Of a stretch of DNA of 33,085 nucleotides, positions 25,398-33,085 are shown one piece after another; the stretch's first letter is position 1, and the number at the start of each line of letters is the position of its first letter. The notes below the pieces were generated by a model that was given only the letters and a program-made list of their open reading frames with translations, did not search any database and was not told the origin of the DNA. The position numbers and the translations under genes were made by a program. The stretch lies in contig CALMVI010000075.1 in the NCBI GenBank assembly GCA_937873095.1, positions 1 through 33,085 of the forward strand, written 5' to 3'. The stretch is from an uncultured Acetobacteraceae bacterium. Lineage in GTDB: Bacteria; Pseudomonadota; Alphaproteobacteria; Acetobacterales; Acetobacteraceae.

Positions 25398-27271
25398 CCG
25401 ACCTCCTGCCGCAGGCCGCCGACATCCGTGCCGGGTTCGGAACGCTGATCGCCGCGACCGCCATGGTGTGGGCGGGACGGCAGCTGGTGGGGCGGCGCGC
25501 CGCGCCGGAAATCTGCGTCCTGGCCGGGTGGGGCGCGCTCTGCCTGGTGCTGACCGCGTGGGCGGTGGCGCTGCCCTTCACCCTCTACACCCCCATGGCG
25601 GCCTGCTTCCTGTTCGCGCTCGCGGGCTGCCGGCACCAGGGCCAGGTGGAGGGCGGGCTGTGGCGGCTGGCGCTGCTCGCCGTGCCGTTCTGGCTGGTCA
25701 TGCTGCCGGCAGAACCGAGCCAGGTCGACACCTGGCTCAACCTGCTGCCCAACCAGGCCTTCCTGGTGGACCACGCGGTGCTGCCGCGCGATGGCGGGCC
25801 GCCGCACCACTCCCTGCTGCCCGGCGCGCCCTACAACACGCAGTTCGCGGCGTTCGCGGCCTGCCTGGTCACCGGCGGCCTGGCGGGCAACGCGCTCGGC
25901 CTGTTCGGCATCGTGCTGCTCGGCGCGGCCGCGCTGAAGCTGGCCCGCGCCGCCGCCGGGCGCGACGGAGCGGACGACCCGCTGCCGCTGCCGTGGTGGG
26001 CCTGTGCCGCCGGCCTGCTTCTGGCGGCACCGCTGAACCCTGGCTTCGTGCCCCGCATCTTCCTGGCGGGCTACGGCGAGGCGCCGCTTGCGGTCGCCCT
26101 GATGTTTGCGGTGGCACTCTCGGCCGACCTGCTGGCCGCAGCGCGCCGCGGCAGTTCGGTCCGGGCCAGCGTCAGCGCGCTCGCCCTTGTGCTGGCCGCA
26201 CTGGTCAACACCAAGCAATCCTCCCCCGGCCTGATGCTGCCGCTCGGCGCCTGCCTGCTGGGCCTGGGGCTCGCCTGTCCAGGTGTCGCGCGGCGGCGGT
26301 GGTGCGCGCTGGTCGGCGCCGGCTTCGCGCCGTCCGCCCTTCTCTACGCGGCCTGGCGCTGGTTCGTGCGGCGGCATTTCGTGGCGGGCGAGCTGGAGAT
26401 GCTGCCCAGGGCGGAGTGGCATCTGGGCGCCCTGCCGCAGATCATCGCGGCGATGCTGCAGGCCGTGGGCAGGCAGCCGCTGCTGTTCCTGCTGCTCGGC
26501 GCAGTCCCGCTGCTGGCGCTGCACCAGGCGCGCCACCGCCCCTGGCAGCGCGGCACGGTGGTCCTGGCGCTGGTCGGCTTGCTGGTGCTGCTGTTCCCGG
26601 CGTTCCTGGTGTTCACCTACGTCGCGCATTTTCCGCTCAGCTGGGCGGTGCGCGCGCATTCCTTCGCGCGCTACATGTCGCAGCTCTCGCTCGCCGCCAT
26701 CCTGGCCCTGGTGCCGGTGGCGCGCCCGCACGCCGCCGCCTGGCTCGCCCGCCGCCCGATCCGGTTCAAGCGGCGGCTGGCCGCCTTGGCGGTGGCCGGG
26801 GTGGTGCTGCTGCCCGTCGCGGCGATGCGCGTGCTGCGGTTCGACCTGGCGCCGCCGCAACCGCTGCTGCGCTCCTTTGCGCGCCGCGCCGGACCCTATC
26901 TGGCGGCCGGGCAGACCGTGGCGCTGATCGTTCCGGGCGACGTGGACGATGCGGTGGCGAGCATGCTGCGCGGGGTGCTGCTGTTCACGCCGCCACGTCA
27001 GAAGGGGCTGAGCTTCCGGACCGAGCTCACCGCCGACGACGCCGCCCTGGACGACGCGGCCGCGGCAGGGGCCACCCGCGCGTTGGTGACGTGCTCCGGC
27101 GCAGGGTTGGGGAGATTGCCGCCTGGCACGGCCGGTCTGCTGTCACGCGACGGCGGGCATTGGCACCCTGTCGCCGTGTGGCTGTACGACAGGCCGCTCA
27201 CAAAAATCCACTTCTCGGCGATGATGCCGCACGCGCCGTTCTGCGGCAGCGACGCGCCGCCCACCCTGTAG
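25394..27271 (+). CDS. Large polytopic membrane protein, possibly a GT-C glycosyltransferase
   Basis: About 625 residues with 11-13 hydrophobic segments over the first 480 residues and a soluble periplasmic-type tail (about 500-625). The first large loop contains an acidic site and a layout (VDTWLNLLPNQAFLVDH...LLPGAPYNTQFAAF) that resembles the loop-1 region of GT-C lipid-linked glycosyltransferases. I do not recognise a specific family. The chosen start, TTG 25394, overlaps the preceding stop (TTGA); an ATG at 25463 is the next possibility. A polyprenyl-phosphate-sugar-using transferase would fit the neighbouring VTT protein, but this is inference. It converges on apt with one base between stops. 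Confidence 0.7.
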   Translation: MTDLLPQAADIRAGFGTLIAATAMVWAGRQLVGRRAAPEICVLAGWGALCLVLTAWAVALPFTLYTPMAACFLFALAGCRHQGQVEGGLWRLALLAVPFWLVMLPAEPSQVDTWLNLLPNQAFLVDHAVLPRDGGPPHHSLLPGAPYNTQFAAFAACLVTGGLAGNALGLFGIVLLGAAALKLARAAAGRDGADDPLPLPWWACAAGLLLAAPLNPGFVPRIFLAGYGEAPLAVALMFAVALSADLLAAARRGSSVRASVSALALVLAALVNTKQSSPGLMLPLGACLLGLGLACPGVARRRWCALVGAGFAPSALLYAAWRWFVRRHFVAGELEMLPRAEWHLGALPQIIAAMLQAVGRQPLLFLLLGAVPLLALHQARHRPWQRGTVVLALVGLLVLLFPAFLVFTYVAHFPLSWAVRAHSFARYMSQLSLAAILALVPVARPHAAAWLARRPIRFKRRLAALAVAGVVLLPVAAMRVLRFDLAPPQPLLRSFARRAGPYLAAGQTVALIVPGDVDDAVASMLRGVLLFTPPRQKGLSFRTELTADDAALDDAAAAGATRALVTCSGAGLGRLPPGTAGLLSRDGGHWHPVAVWLYDRPLTKIHFSAMMPHAPFCGSDAPPTL

Positions 27272-27272
27272 C

Positions 27273-27788
27273 CTACGACTCGTAGGCGATCAGCGCTTCG
27301 GTCGGCACGTCCAGTCTTGCCCGCCCGCCCAGGAACGCCAGTTCGATCAGCACCGCCGCGGCAGGAACCTCCGCCCCGACGCTGCGCAGCAGCGCGATGC
27401 CGGCCGCCATGGTGCCGCCGGTGGCGAGCAGGTCGTCGACCACCACCACGCGCCGGCCGCGGGCGACGGCGCCCTGCTGGATCTCGACGCGGTCGGTGCC
27501 GTATTCCAGCGCGTAGTCCAGGCCGATTGTGGCGCCCGGCAGCTTGCCGGGCTTGCGGATCATCACGAAGCCGCAGCCGAGCTTCAGCGCCAGCGGGGCG
27601 GCCAGCAGGAAGCCGCGCGACTCGATGCCGGCGAGCAGGTCCGGCCGGTACGGCCCGACCCGGCTGGCAAGCCGGCCCATCGCCACCTGCCACGCGTCGG
27701 GATGCGCCAGCAGGGTGGAGATGTCGTAGAACAGGATGCCCGGCTTGGGAAAATCCGGGATCGAACGGATGTGGTCCTTGAGGTCCAT
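27273..27788 (-). CDS. apt: Adenine phosphoribosyltransferase
   Basis: A 171-residue purine-salvage enzyme converting adenine and PRPP to AMP and pyrophosphate. The start [23 protein letters not shown] is typical of bacterial Apt. [15 protein letters not shown], the flexible-loop region [11 protein letters not shown], and the PRPP-binding motif [17 protein letters not shown] follow. ATG 27788 has no strong ribosome-binding site. The gene appears to be transcribed alone from the region that also holds a REP-like palindrome (27865-27892). Confidence 0.97.
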   Translation of the reverse strand: MDLKDHIRSIPDFPKPGILFYDISTLLAHPDAWQVAMGRLASRVGPYRPDLLAGIESRGFLLAAPLALKLGCGFVMIRKPGKLPGATIGLDYALEYGTDRVEIQQGAVARGRRVVVVDDLLATGGTMAAGIALLRSVGAEVPAAAVLIELAFLGGRARLDVPTEALIAYES

Positions 27789-27864
27789 GGTCGGCAGGTG
27801 CTCGCGATGTGGCGGGCTGGGAGGCCGCAGGCTGTATGGCGCACGGGCGCGGCCTTGCCCACCT

Positions 27865-27892
27865 CCCGGCCCGGTGATTCCACCCGGTCGGG
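27865..27892. repeat. REP-like imperfect palindrome upstream of apt and the DUF2842 gene
   Basis: CCCGGCCCGGTG (27865-27876) and CACCCGGTCGGG (27881-27892) pair at 10 of 12 positions across ATTC. GAAATGCTC follows immediately. It shares the GGTGATTCCACCC core and the GAAATGC/GAATGC tail style with the palindrome at 30715-30740. It lies between divergent genes, so a transcriptional role is possible, but the shared core suggests a dispersed repeat. Confidence 0.6.
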
Positions 27893-27913
27893 AAATGCTC
27901 TACCACCGCCGCC

Positions 27914-28105
27914 ATGTCGCGCACGCCCGTCGCAACCCTGGCCATCTGCGTCTTCGTCCTGTGCTGGATCGCCGGCGCCGCCGTGCTGGCGGACGCGGTG
28001 CGGCCGCTGCACTGGGCGATCCAGGCGGTGTACTACCCGCTGGCCGGCTTCGTCTGGGTGTTCCCGGTGCGCTGGCTGATGCTGTGGGGCGCCCATAAGC
28101 GATAG
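27914..28105 (+). CDS. Small DUF2842 membrane protein
   Basis: A 63-residue protein with two hydrophobic segments (about 7-27 and 37-57). The pattern HWAIQAVYYPLAGFVWVFPVRWLMLW matches the alphaproteobacterial DUF2842 family (aromatic-rich second helix, basic tail). Function is unknown for the family. The acyltransferase reading frame begins about 13 bases after its stop. Confidence 0.8.
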   Translation: MSRTPVATLAICVFVLCWIAGAAVLADAVRPLHWAIQAVYYPLAGFVWVFPVRWLMLWGAHKR

Positions 28106-28118
28106 GGGCGGGTGCCGC

Positions 28119-29198
28119 ATACCGGCGCTGACCGGGCTGCGCGGCGCGGCCGCCCTGTGGGTCGCGGCCTATCACCTGCTGCTGCCGGGCCGGCTGATCG
28201 GCGGCTGGCCCGCCGGCATCGTCGGCCGCGGCTACCTGGCGGTCGATGTGTTCTTCGTGCTCAGCGGCTTCGTCATGGCGCTGAGCTACGGGGCGCTGTT
28301 CGAGGGGTTCTCCTTACGTGCCTTGGCGGGCTTCATGCGCCGGCGCGCAGCCCGCCTCTACCCGCTCTACGGCGTCGTCCTGGGCGCACGGCTGGCCTAT
28401 ACCGGCTGGCGCTACGGCCGGTTCGACCTGCCGCGCCCCTGGATCGCCGCACCTTTGCCGCATCCTTGGACGGACATCCCGGCCAACCTGCTGCTGGTGC
28501 AGTCCTGGGGCTTGGCGCCGAGCTCGATCGGGCCCGCATGGTCGATCAGCACGGAATGGGCGGCGTACTGGGCGTTCCCCCTCCTGGCCGCCTGCATGCT
28601 ACATCGCGGGGCGCGCGCCGCCGCGGCCGGCGGGGCGGCTGCGGTGGCGCTGCTGCTGGCGACCGCGGCGCTGCTGCATGCCGAGCACCAGCAAAGGGTG
28701 CTGGACGCCTGGAACGGGCAGACCGCGGGGCCGCTGATGCGCTGCCTGGCGGGGTTCACCCTCGGCCTGGGGGTGAGGCGGCTGTCGACGTCGCCCGCGA
28801 TGCGGCGCCTGTCCGGCCGCCCGGCCGCGGCATGGACGGTGCTGCTGCTGCTGGCGGGCGCACTGGCCCTCGGGGCGTCCGACCTTGCCGTGTACGCGCT
28901 GTTCCCGCCCCTGGTGCTGTGCCTGGCCTGCGGCACGCGGGGGCCGTGCCGCCTGTTCGCCCTGGCCCCGGCGGTCTGGCTGGGCGAGGTGTCCTACTCG
29001 CTCTACCTGCTGCACATCTTCCTGCTGCACCCGCTGGACCTGGCGCGGGCCGCCGCCCGCCTGGTCCTGCCGCCCGCTTCGGCCGACCTGCTGGCGGCGG
29101 GCCTCGTCCTGGCGGTCCTGCTGGCGGCGTCGGACGCGAGCTACCGCCTGATCGAGCGCCCTTGCAGGCGCGCACTGGCTGGGCGTTACGCCCCCTGA
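28119..29198 (+). CDS. Acyltransferase-3 family membrane protein, start codon unclear
   Basis: About 360 residues with roughly ten membrane segments. The family N-terminus IPALTGLRGAAALWVAAYH (with the conserved helix-1 histidine) is encoded from 28119, followed by YLAVDVFFVLSGFVMAL and the R-R-x-A-R-LYPLY region. The end reads SYSLYLLHIFLLHPL, then RLIERPCRRAL. Members transfer acetyl or other acyl groups onto surface sugars or lipids. No usual start codon precedes the N-terminus in frame; the first in-frame GTG, at 28248, would delete helix 1. A GTG at 28112 lies one frame off; deleting one C at 28115-28116 would give V-R-I-P-A-L-T-G. It overlaps the convergent MFS gene by 13 bases. Confidence 0.85.
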   Translation: MPALTGLRGAAALWVAAYHLLLPGRLIGGWPAGIVGRGYLAVDVFFVLSGFVMALSYGALFEGFSLRALAGFMRRRAARLYPLYGVVLGARLAYTGWRYGRFDLPRPWIAAPLPHPWTDIPANLLLVQSWGLAPSSIGPAWSISTEWAAYWAFPLLAACMLHRGARAAAAGGAAAVALLLATAALLHAEHQQRVLDAWNGQTAGPLMRCLAGFTLGLGVRRLSTSPAMRRLSGRPAAAWTVLLLLAGALALGASDLAVYALFPPLVLCLACGTRGPCRLFALAPAVWLGEVSYSLYLLHIFLLHPLDLARAAARLVLPPASADLLAAGLVLAVLLAASDASYRLIERPCRRALAGRYAP

Positions 29199-30676
29199 GC
29201 CAGCGCCCGGCGCACTTCCGCCTCGTGCACCGCCTCGTCCGCGCGGGCCTGGCCGGGGCTCCAACGGCCCTTCATGGAGAAGATGAACGCCACGAACACC
29301 AGCGCGCCCGCCGCGCAGGCCAGGAACCACGCCTGCCATTGCCCAGGGGCTGCGGCCGCCGCCTGCACCACCGCGCGCATGCGGGCGACGAGATCGGGCG
29401 GGATGGCCGCGTGCGCCGCGCTCAGCCGGTTGAACGCCTCCACCGTCGGCGGCGCTTCGACCAGAGTGGTCACCGTGTCGACCACGTGCGGCAGCACCAG
29501 GAACGACACGGTGACCACCAGGCGCAGCAGCCAGCCCCACACGGCCAGCCCGGTCGCGGTCAGCGCCGGGTTGTGCGCCTCCACCGTCTCCGTGAAGCTC
29601 GCCATCCAGGTGGCGTAGGCGCCGCCCATCAGCACGGAGATCGCCGCCCCGACGCAGGCCATCGCGGCGTAGTCGGGCGCAGCACCCCTGGTGGCGGGCG
29701 CCTGGCCCATGAACCAGGCGATCAGCACGGCCGCGCCGAGGCCGCCCGCCAGCATGAACGGCTTGCGCACGCGCAGCGCGTCCGACCACAGGCCGGCCGC
29801 GATCAGCGCCACCGCGTTGGCGCCCCAGCTCCAGTTCAGCAGGCTGTTGGCCCTTGCCGGCGTAAAATGGTACACCGTGACCAGGTAGATCACCCCGAAC
29901 GCGACGGTGGTGTAATACACTAGCAGCAGCAGCGAGACGCCGAGTGCCGAGCCCAGCACGTCCGGCCGCAGCATCTGCGCCCAAGGGTTGCGCGTGTCGA
30001 CCGCCACGCCGGCCTGCGCCCGCCGCTCGTTCAGCAGCCGGTCCTGCTCGCTGACCATCACCTGGTCGCGCAAGCCCGCCCGCAGCTCGCGCAGGCCGAA
30101 GAAGGCGAGCAGCCAGACCGCCACGCAGAACACGCCGCAGTAGAAAAACTGCGTGCGCCACTCGGGATGCGTGGGCAGGGTGGCGCTGTTCACCGCACTG
30201 GTCAGCAGGCTGCCCAGCACGGGGCCCACCGTCCAGAACCCCATCGCCGTCGCCCGCCCCACCTGCGGCGAGAAATCGCGGATCAGCGCAGGGGTCGCGA
30301 CCAGGATGATGCCCTCGACGAAGCCCGTCACGATCCCCAGAGCGGCATAGGCCAGCCGGCTGTGCACCGCGGGCACCGCGAGGCCGGTCAGCAGCGCCAC
30401 CACCAGCAGGCCGTACACCACAAGGTTGGCCCGCCCGAACCGGTCCGACAGGCCAGCCAGGAGCGAGGCGAAGGCGCCGAGCAGGTTGGCCAGCGCCAGC
30501 AGGCCGACGAGGTAGCCGAACGACATGTGCAGCTCGCGCATCACCAGCGGCGTGACTCCGCCGCCGACATAGAGGGCGTAGTAGAGCGCCACGGTGATCA
30601 GCACGACCAGGCCGAGCTGCAGGCGGCGCTGGGCGGGGGCCGGATAGTGCTCCAGCTCGCGGTTCCAAAGTTTCAC
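29186..30676 (-). CDS. MFS transporter
   Basis: A 496-residue secondary transporter with about 12 membrane helices and an extra soluble stretch before the last one. Motif A is clear between helices 2 and 3 (GLSDRFGRANLVVYG). The N-terminus VKLWNRELEHYPAPAQRR is polar and cytoplasmic. The central loop (DQVMVSEQDRLLNERRAQAG) is long. GTG 30676 has AAGGGA about ten bases upstream. The substrate cannot be predicted from the motifs. It is on the same strand as, and 134 bases downstream of, the BLUF sensor gene, with a palindrome in between. Confidence 0.88.
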   Translation of the reverse strand: MKLWNRELEHYPAPAQRRLQLGLVVLITVALYYALYVGGGVTPLVMRELHMSFGYLVGLLALANLLGAFASLLAGLSDRFGRANLVVYGLLVVALLTGLAVPAVHSRLAYAALGIVTGFVEGIILVATPALIRDFSPQVGRATAMGFWTVGPVLGSLLTSAVNSATLPTHPEWRTQFFYCGVFCVAVWLLAFFGLRELRAGLRDQVMVSEQDRLLNERRAQAGVAVDTRNPWAQMLRPDVLGSALGVSLLLLVYYTTVAFGVIYLVTVYHFTPARANSLLNWSWGANAVALIAAGLWSDALRVRKPFMLAGGLGAAVLIAWFMGQAPATRGAAPDYAAMACVGAAISVLMGGAYATWMASFTETVEAHNPALTATGLAVWGWLLRLVVTVSFLVLPHVVDTVTTLVEAPPTVEAFNRLSAAHAAIPPDLVARMRAVVQAAAAAPGQWQAWFLACAAGALVFVAFIFSMKGRWSPGQARADEAVHEAEVRRALAQGA

Positions 30677-30714
30677 GTGGATGCGTCCCTTTTTTGCCCG
30701 GCATAAAGCAGTTT

Positions 30715-30740
30715 CCGGCCGGGTGAAATCACCCGATCGG
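30715..30740. repeat. REP-like palindrome between BLUF-sensor and MFS genes
   Basis: CCGGCCGGGTGA (30715-30726) pairs with TCACCCGATCGG (30729-30740) at 10 of 12 positions around a two-base loop. GAATGC follows within ten bases. It resembles the palindrome at 27865-27892. On the minus strand it lies between the two genes and could form an RNA hairpin that processes or attenuates the message. Confidence 0.6.
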
Positions 30741-30810
30741 AAGGAATGCCCGAGAATTGGAGCAGGGCAGCGGCATCGCGCGACGGACGCGGCGGGTCTT
30801 TAAGGCGGCG

Positions 30811-32109
30811 CTACGCGGTCAGCGCAGTGACCTCCATCGTGGCCAGCGGCGTGGGCTGGCCGGTCCTGGACGCGGTGACCGTGCGCAGGATGGACCGGTC
30901 CACGCCCAGCGCGCTCCTGCTGGCCAGGTCGGCGCCGACGGCCGCACCTGCCGTGCTCTCCTCGACGAACAGCCGTCCGCCGACCAGCACCAGCAAGGCG
31001 GGGTTCTGCGAGGCGCGGCGCGCCTGCGCGATGGTCTGCGTCAGCCGCGCCACCCGCTCCTCGCGCCGGAACGCGACGCTGAGCGACAGGTCCAGCACGT
31101 CCACCCAGGCCGACGACAGCAGGTCCTGCAGCGCCCTGTCGTCGGCGGGGTACTCGCAGCGCGGCGACCAGCCGGCGTCTCGAAGCACGGTCCCGTCCAT
31201 CGCGGCGCCCAGCCGGTGCAGCTCGCCCGGTTCGGGCGCGATCAGCACCACGGGGTGGCGCGCGGCGGCAAGCCGCACGGGGCCCGCCGCGAGCAGACGC
31301 ACCGCGTTCTGCAGCCGGCACAAGCCGAGCGTCACGTCGAACTCGCTGCACAGATCCTCGGTCCACAGATCGCCGAGCGATCGCGCCGCCGGCTCCAGCA
31401 GCGCCGCGTACAGCATGGCCTGGCTCCGGCCCGGCGCGCGCATCTCCTCGATCAGCTCGCGTGCGGCACACTCGTCGGTGGCGATCAGCAGCTCGGCCAG
31501 CTCGGCCGCGCGCCGGTTCGCCGCCGGGCCAGGATGCACGCCGCCCGCCAGCTGCGGGACCACCTTGGCCAAAATCACGCTCTTGAGCACCGCGGCGGCC
31601 GCACTCTGCAGCGGCATGTGGCTGATCGCGTCGGCCACCGAGTTCGCCTCGGCCTCGACGGCCGACAGCGGCAGCAATCTCGCCAGCAGCACGGGCGCCG
31701 CCTCGGGGCGCTTGCGCAGGCCTTCCACGATCTCCTCGGGCGGGGCGATCACCTCGCGCCGCCACGAGGCGCTGGCCGGCACCTGGGCGGCCAGCTTCAT
31801 CGTCCAGCCGTCGAAAGTGCGCGAGCGCACCGCCTGGTTGTCGAGGATCTCGATGTCCTGGTGGCGCCGGTCGGCGCGGATCGAGTCCATCACCCGGTCC
31901 ACGCTGCCTGGCGGCCCCTCCAGCCACTGGAAGAACCGTTCGTTGTCGTAGAGCATCAGCCCGGTGACCGACTCGCGCGCGTTGCGCGCCTGGGCCACGC
32001 GGGTCAGCTCGTGCAACTCCGGCGGCGACAGGGCTTTGACCGCCTTGCTGCGATAGACGATGGTCGACAGCGCCGGCTGCGTGTGCAGCGACGTGAACGG
32101 GTTCAGCAT
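30811..32109 (-). CDS. AppA-like blue-light sensor: BLUF domain plus B12/SCHIC-type domain
   Basis: A 432-residue soluble photoreceptor. The BLUF domain (about 12-105) holds the full flavin photocycle set at positions two lower than in AppA: Y19 (STIVYRSKAV), N43 (QARNARESVTG), Q61 (FFQWLEG), W102 and M104 (FDGWTMKL). A helical linker leads to a four-helix bundle (LWTEDLCSEFDVTLGLCRLQ) and a Rossmann-type half with PGELHRLG and GAxxxADLASR-like C-terminus, as in SCHIC/MerR-partner cobalamin domains. AppA senses light and redox and blocks the repressor PpsR. A cysteine-rich tail like AppA's is absent. ATG 32109 has GAGGG nine bases upstream; a TTG at 32214 is less likely. The partner is not in the window. 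Confidence 0.88.
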   Translation of the reverse strand: MLNPFTSLHTQPALSTIVYRSKAVKALSPPELHELTRVAQARNARESVTGLMLYDNERFFQWLEGPPGSVDRVMDSIRADRRHQDIEILDNQAVRSRTFDGWTMKLAAQVPASASWRREVIAPPEEIVEGLRKRPEAAPVLLARLLPLSAVEAEANSVADAISHMPLQSAAAAVLKSVILAKVVPQLAGGVHPGPAANRRAAELAELLIATDECAARELIEEMRAPGRSQAMLYAALLEPAARSLGDLWTEDLCSEFDVTLGLCRLQNAVRLLAAGPVRLAAARHPVVLIAPEPGELHRLGAAMDGTVLRDAGWSPRCEYPADDRALQDLLSSAWVDVLDLSLSVAFRREERVARLTQTIAQARRASQNPALLVLVGGRLFVEESTAGAAVGADLASRSALGVDRSILRTVTASRTGQPTPLATMEVTALTA

Positions 32110-32444
32110 GCCGGCTGACCCTCGTGACTGGCGTTCCTCATTGGCCGCTCCCGATCCGTTATCGGCCGGTGAGGCATCTTGGCTGATGCCTTGGCCGCAG
32201 TCTTGTTCCGGCAAGTCGTGCCGGACGGCGCCTTATCGGCGCATCTTGAACAACTCGGCAGGGCGGTCAAGGAAGTTCGCAACCAAACCGTAAACCAGGT
32301 GTGGACAACCTGGCCGAGCAATCGCCGCCCGGGCTCGCCGTCACGCAGGCGTATCGTCGTGAAGCGGCGCGGCGCGGCGCGCGTTTCCCGTCTTAACGCC
32401 CCTCGAATGTTCATGCTCCTTGGGGCCAGCTTCGGAGAACCGCC
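32110..32444. other. Intergenic region between divergent BLUF-sensor and SDR genes
   Basis: About 335 bases with no convincing gene. It must hold both divergent promoters. A perfect 7-bp inverted repeat, TCCGGCA (32207-32213) and TGCCGGA (32219-32225) around five bases, could be an operator. A GGAG at 32434-32437 serves the SDR start. I could not place a convincing -35/-10 pair. Confidence 0.5.
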
Positions 32445-33085
32445 TTGGACGCCAACGACCCGCTATCCCGCCGCCAGGTCTTCAACACCGCGGGGCTGGG
32501 ACTCGCCGCAGCCGCCATCGGCTCGGCGGCCGTCGCTGGCACGGCGCAGGCGACGGCACCTGCCGAACCGGCACTGTCGGACCCCCGGAGCAAGTATCCG
32601 CGGCCGCCGTTCCAGAAGCAGTCGCAGCCCTGGCCGGGACTTGCGAGCCGGATGGAGCCGCGGCCCGACCACGGCGAGACCAGCTATCGCGGCTCCGGGC
32701 GCCTGGCCGGCCGGCGCGCGCTGATCACCGGCGGCGATTCCGGCATGGGGCGTGCCGCGGCCATCGCGTTCGCCCGCGAAGGCGCCGACGTCGCCATCAA
32801 CTACCTGCCCGCCGAGGAGCCCGACGCGCAGGAGGTGATCGCCCTGATCCGCGCCGAGCGCCGCCGCGGCCTGGCCATCCCCGGCGACCTGCGCGACGAG
32901 GCGTTCTGCCGGCACCTGGTGGACGAGGCGGTGCGCGGCATGGGCGGGCTGGACATCGTGGTCAGCAACGCCGCCCGCCAGCAGGCTCGGCCGTCGATCC
33001 TGGACGTGACCAGCGAGGATTTCGACGCCACGATGAAGACCAACATCTACGCGCCGTTCTGGATCATCAAGGCGGCGCTGCCGCA
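32445..33085 (+). CDS. Tat-exported short-chain dehydrogenase/reductase, 5' part
   Basis: The frame opens at TTG 32445 behind GGAG and runs off the window end, giving 213 complete codons. The N-terminus DANDPLSRRQVFNTAGLGLAAAAIG carries a twin-arginine signal (SRRQVF plus a hydrophobic stretch, likely cut near GTAQA). The SDR fold follows: the cofactor loop ALITGGDSGMGRAAAIAFA, the acidic PGDLRDE strand end, VVSNAARQQ and the TNIYAPFWIIKAAL helix. The segment KYPRPPFQKQSQPWPG before the fold is typical of the YghA/YdaD-like general-stress reductases. The catalytic YxxxK lies beyond the end. Which redox substrate is reduced is unknown. Confidence 0.87.
   Translation, partial: MDANDPLSRRQVFNTAGLGLAAAAIGSAAVAGTAQATAPAEPALSDPRSKYPRPPFQKQSQPWPGLASRMEPRPDHGETSYRGSGRLAGRRALITGGDSGMGRAAAIAFAREGADVAINYLPAEEPDAQEVIALIRAERRRGLAIPGDLRDEAFCRHLVDEAVRGMGGLDIVVSNAARQQARPSILDVTSEDFDATMKTNIYAPFWIIKAALP

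Noticed and set aside
25217-26860. A 547-codon minus-strand frame rich in Gln/His/Arg
   Set aside because: It is antisense to a protein with a clean series of membrane helices, and I see no motif in it.
32260-32320. EcfG-type general-stress promoter before the SDR gene
   Set aside because: A GGAAG and a CGTA occur, but their spacing (13 bases) does not fit the usual 16-17.

Overview
The window is high-GC DNA from an alphaproteobacterium, most likely a Rhodospirillales/Acetobacteraceae member. The evidence is gene content: a ChvI-type regulator beside pckA, the mutM/ubiE/coaBC/dut neighbourhood, a DUF2842 protein, an AppA-type BLUF photoreceptor, frequent GTG/TTG starts and many ATGA/GTGA overlaps. 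The genus cannot be fixed from sequence alone. There are no rRNA or tRNA genes, no CRISPR array and no transposase.

Layout. (1) 1-1763, plus strand: the end of a histidine phosphatase, then a tightly overlapping trio (T7-lysozyme-like amidase, two-helix membrane protein, SanA/YdcF protein) with a cell-wall theme. (2) 1865-5125: hugZ-like and pckA on the minus strand, divergent from chvI. An 11-bp direct-repeat array lies in the shared promoter region. (3) 5154-5552: a compact element with 37-bp inverted ends around a frameshifted GIY-YIG endonuclease gene, sitting where chvG would be expected. (4) 5581-8650, minus: glycosyltransferase and Wzx-type flippase. (5) 8763-14409, minus: a complete RND tripartite efflux operon (outer-membrane factor, adaptor, pump). 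(6) 14716-16328, plus: O-antigen-ligase-like protein plus a 97-residue protein. (7) 16304-16613: a hairpin and four 56-bp palindromic repeats. (8) 16633-18534: a PhlG-type C-C hydrolase with a decarboxylase-like amidohydrolase. (9) 18586-27271: mutM divergent from ubiE, coaBC, a hybrid histidine kinase, dut, a VTT-domain protein and a GT-C-like membrane protein. (10) 27273-33085: apt, DUF2842, acyltransferase-3, an MFS transporter, a BLUF/B12-type sensor, and a Tat-exported SDR that runs off the end.

How the parts relate. Envelope biology dominates: wall amidase/SanA, polysaccharide export and ligation, RND efflux, acyltransferase, and an acid/envelope-stress type regulator (ChvI). Housekeeping genes (pckA, mutM, ubiE, coaBC, dut, apt) form the backbone. 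Accessory pieces (the GIY-YIG element, the PhlG/amidohydrolase pair and REP-like palindromes) are inserted between them. The items most worth a second look are the GIY-YIG inverted-repeat element, the AppA-like photoreceptor, the PhlG plus amidohydrolase pair beside the repeat array, the 11-bp operator-like arrays, the missing conventional starts of coaBC and the acyltransferase, and the altered MutM zinc finger.
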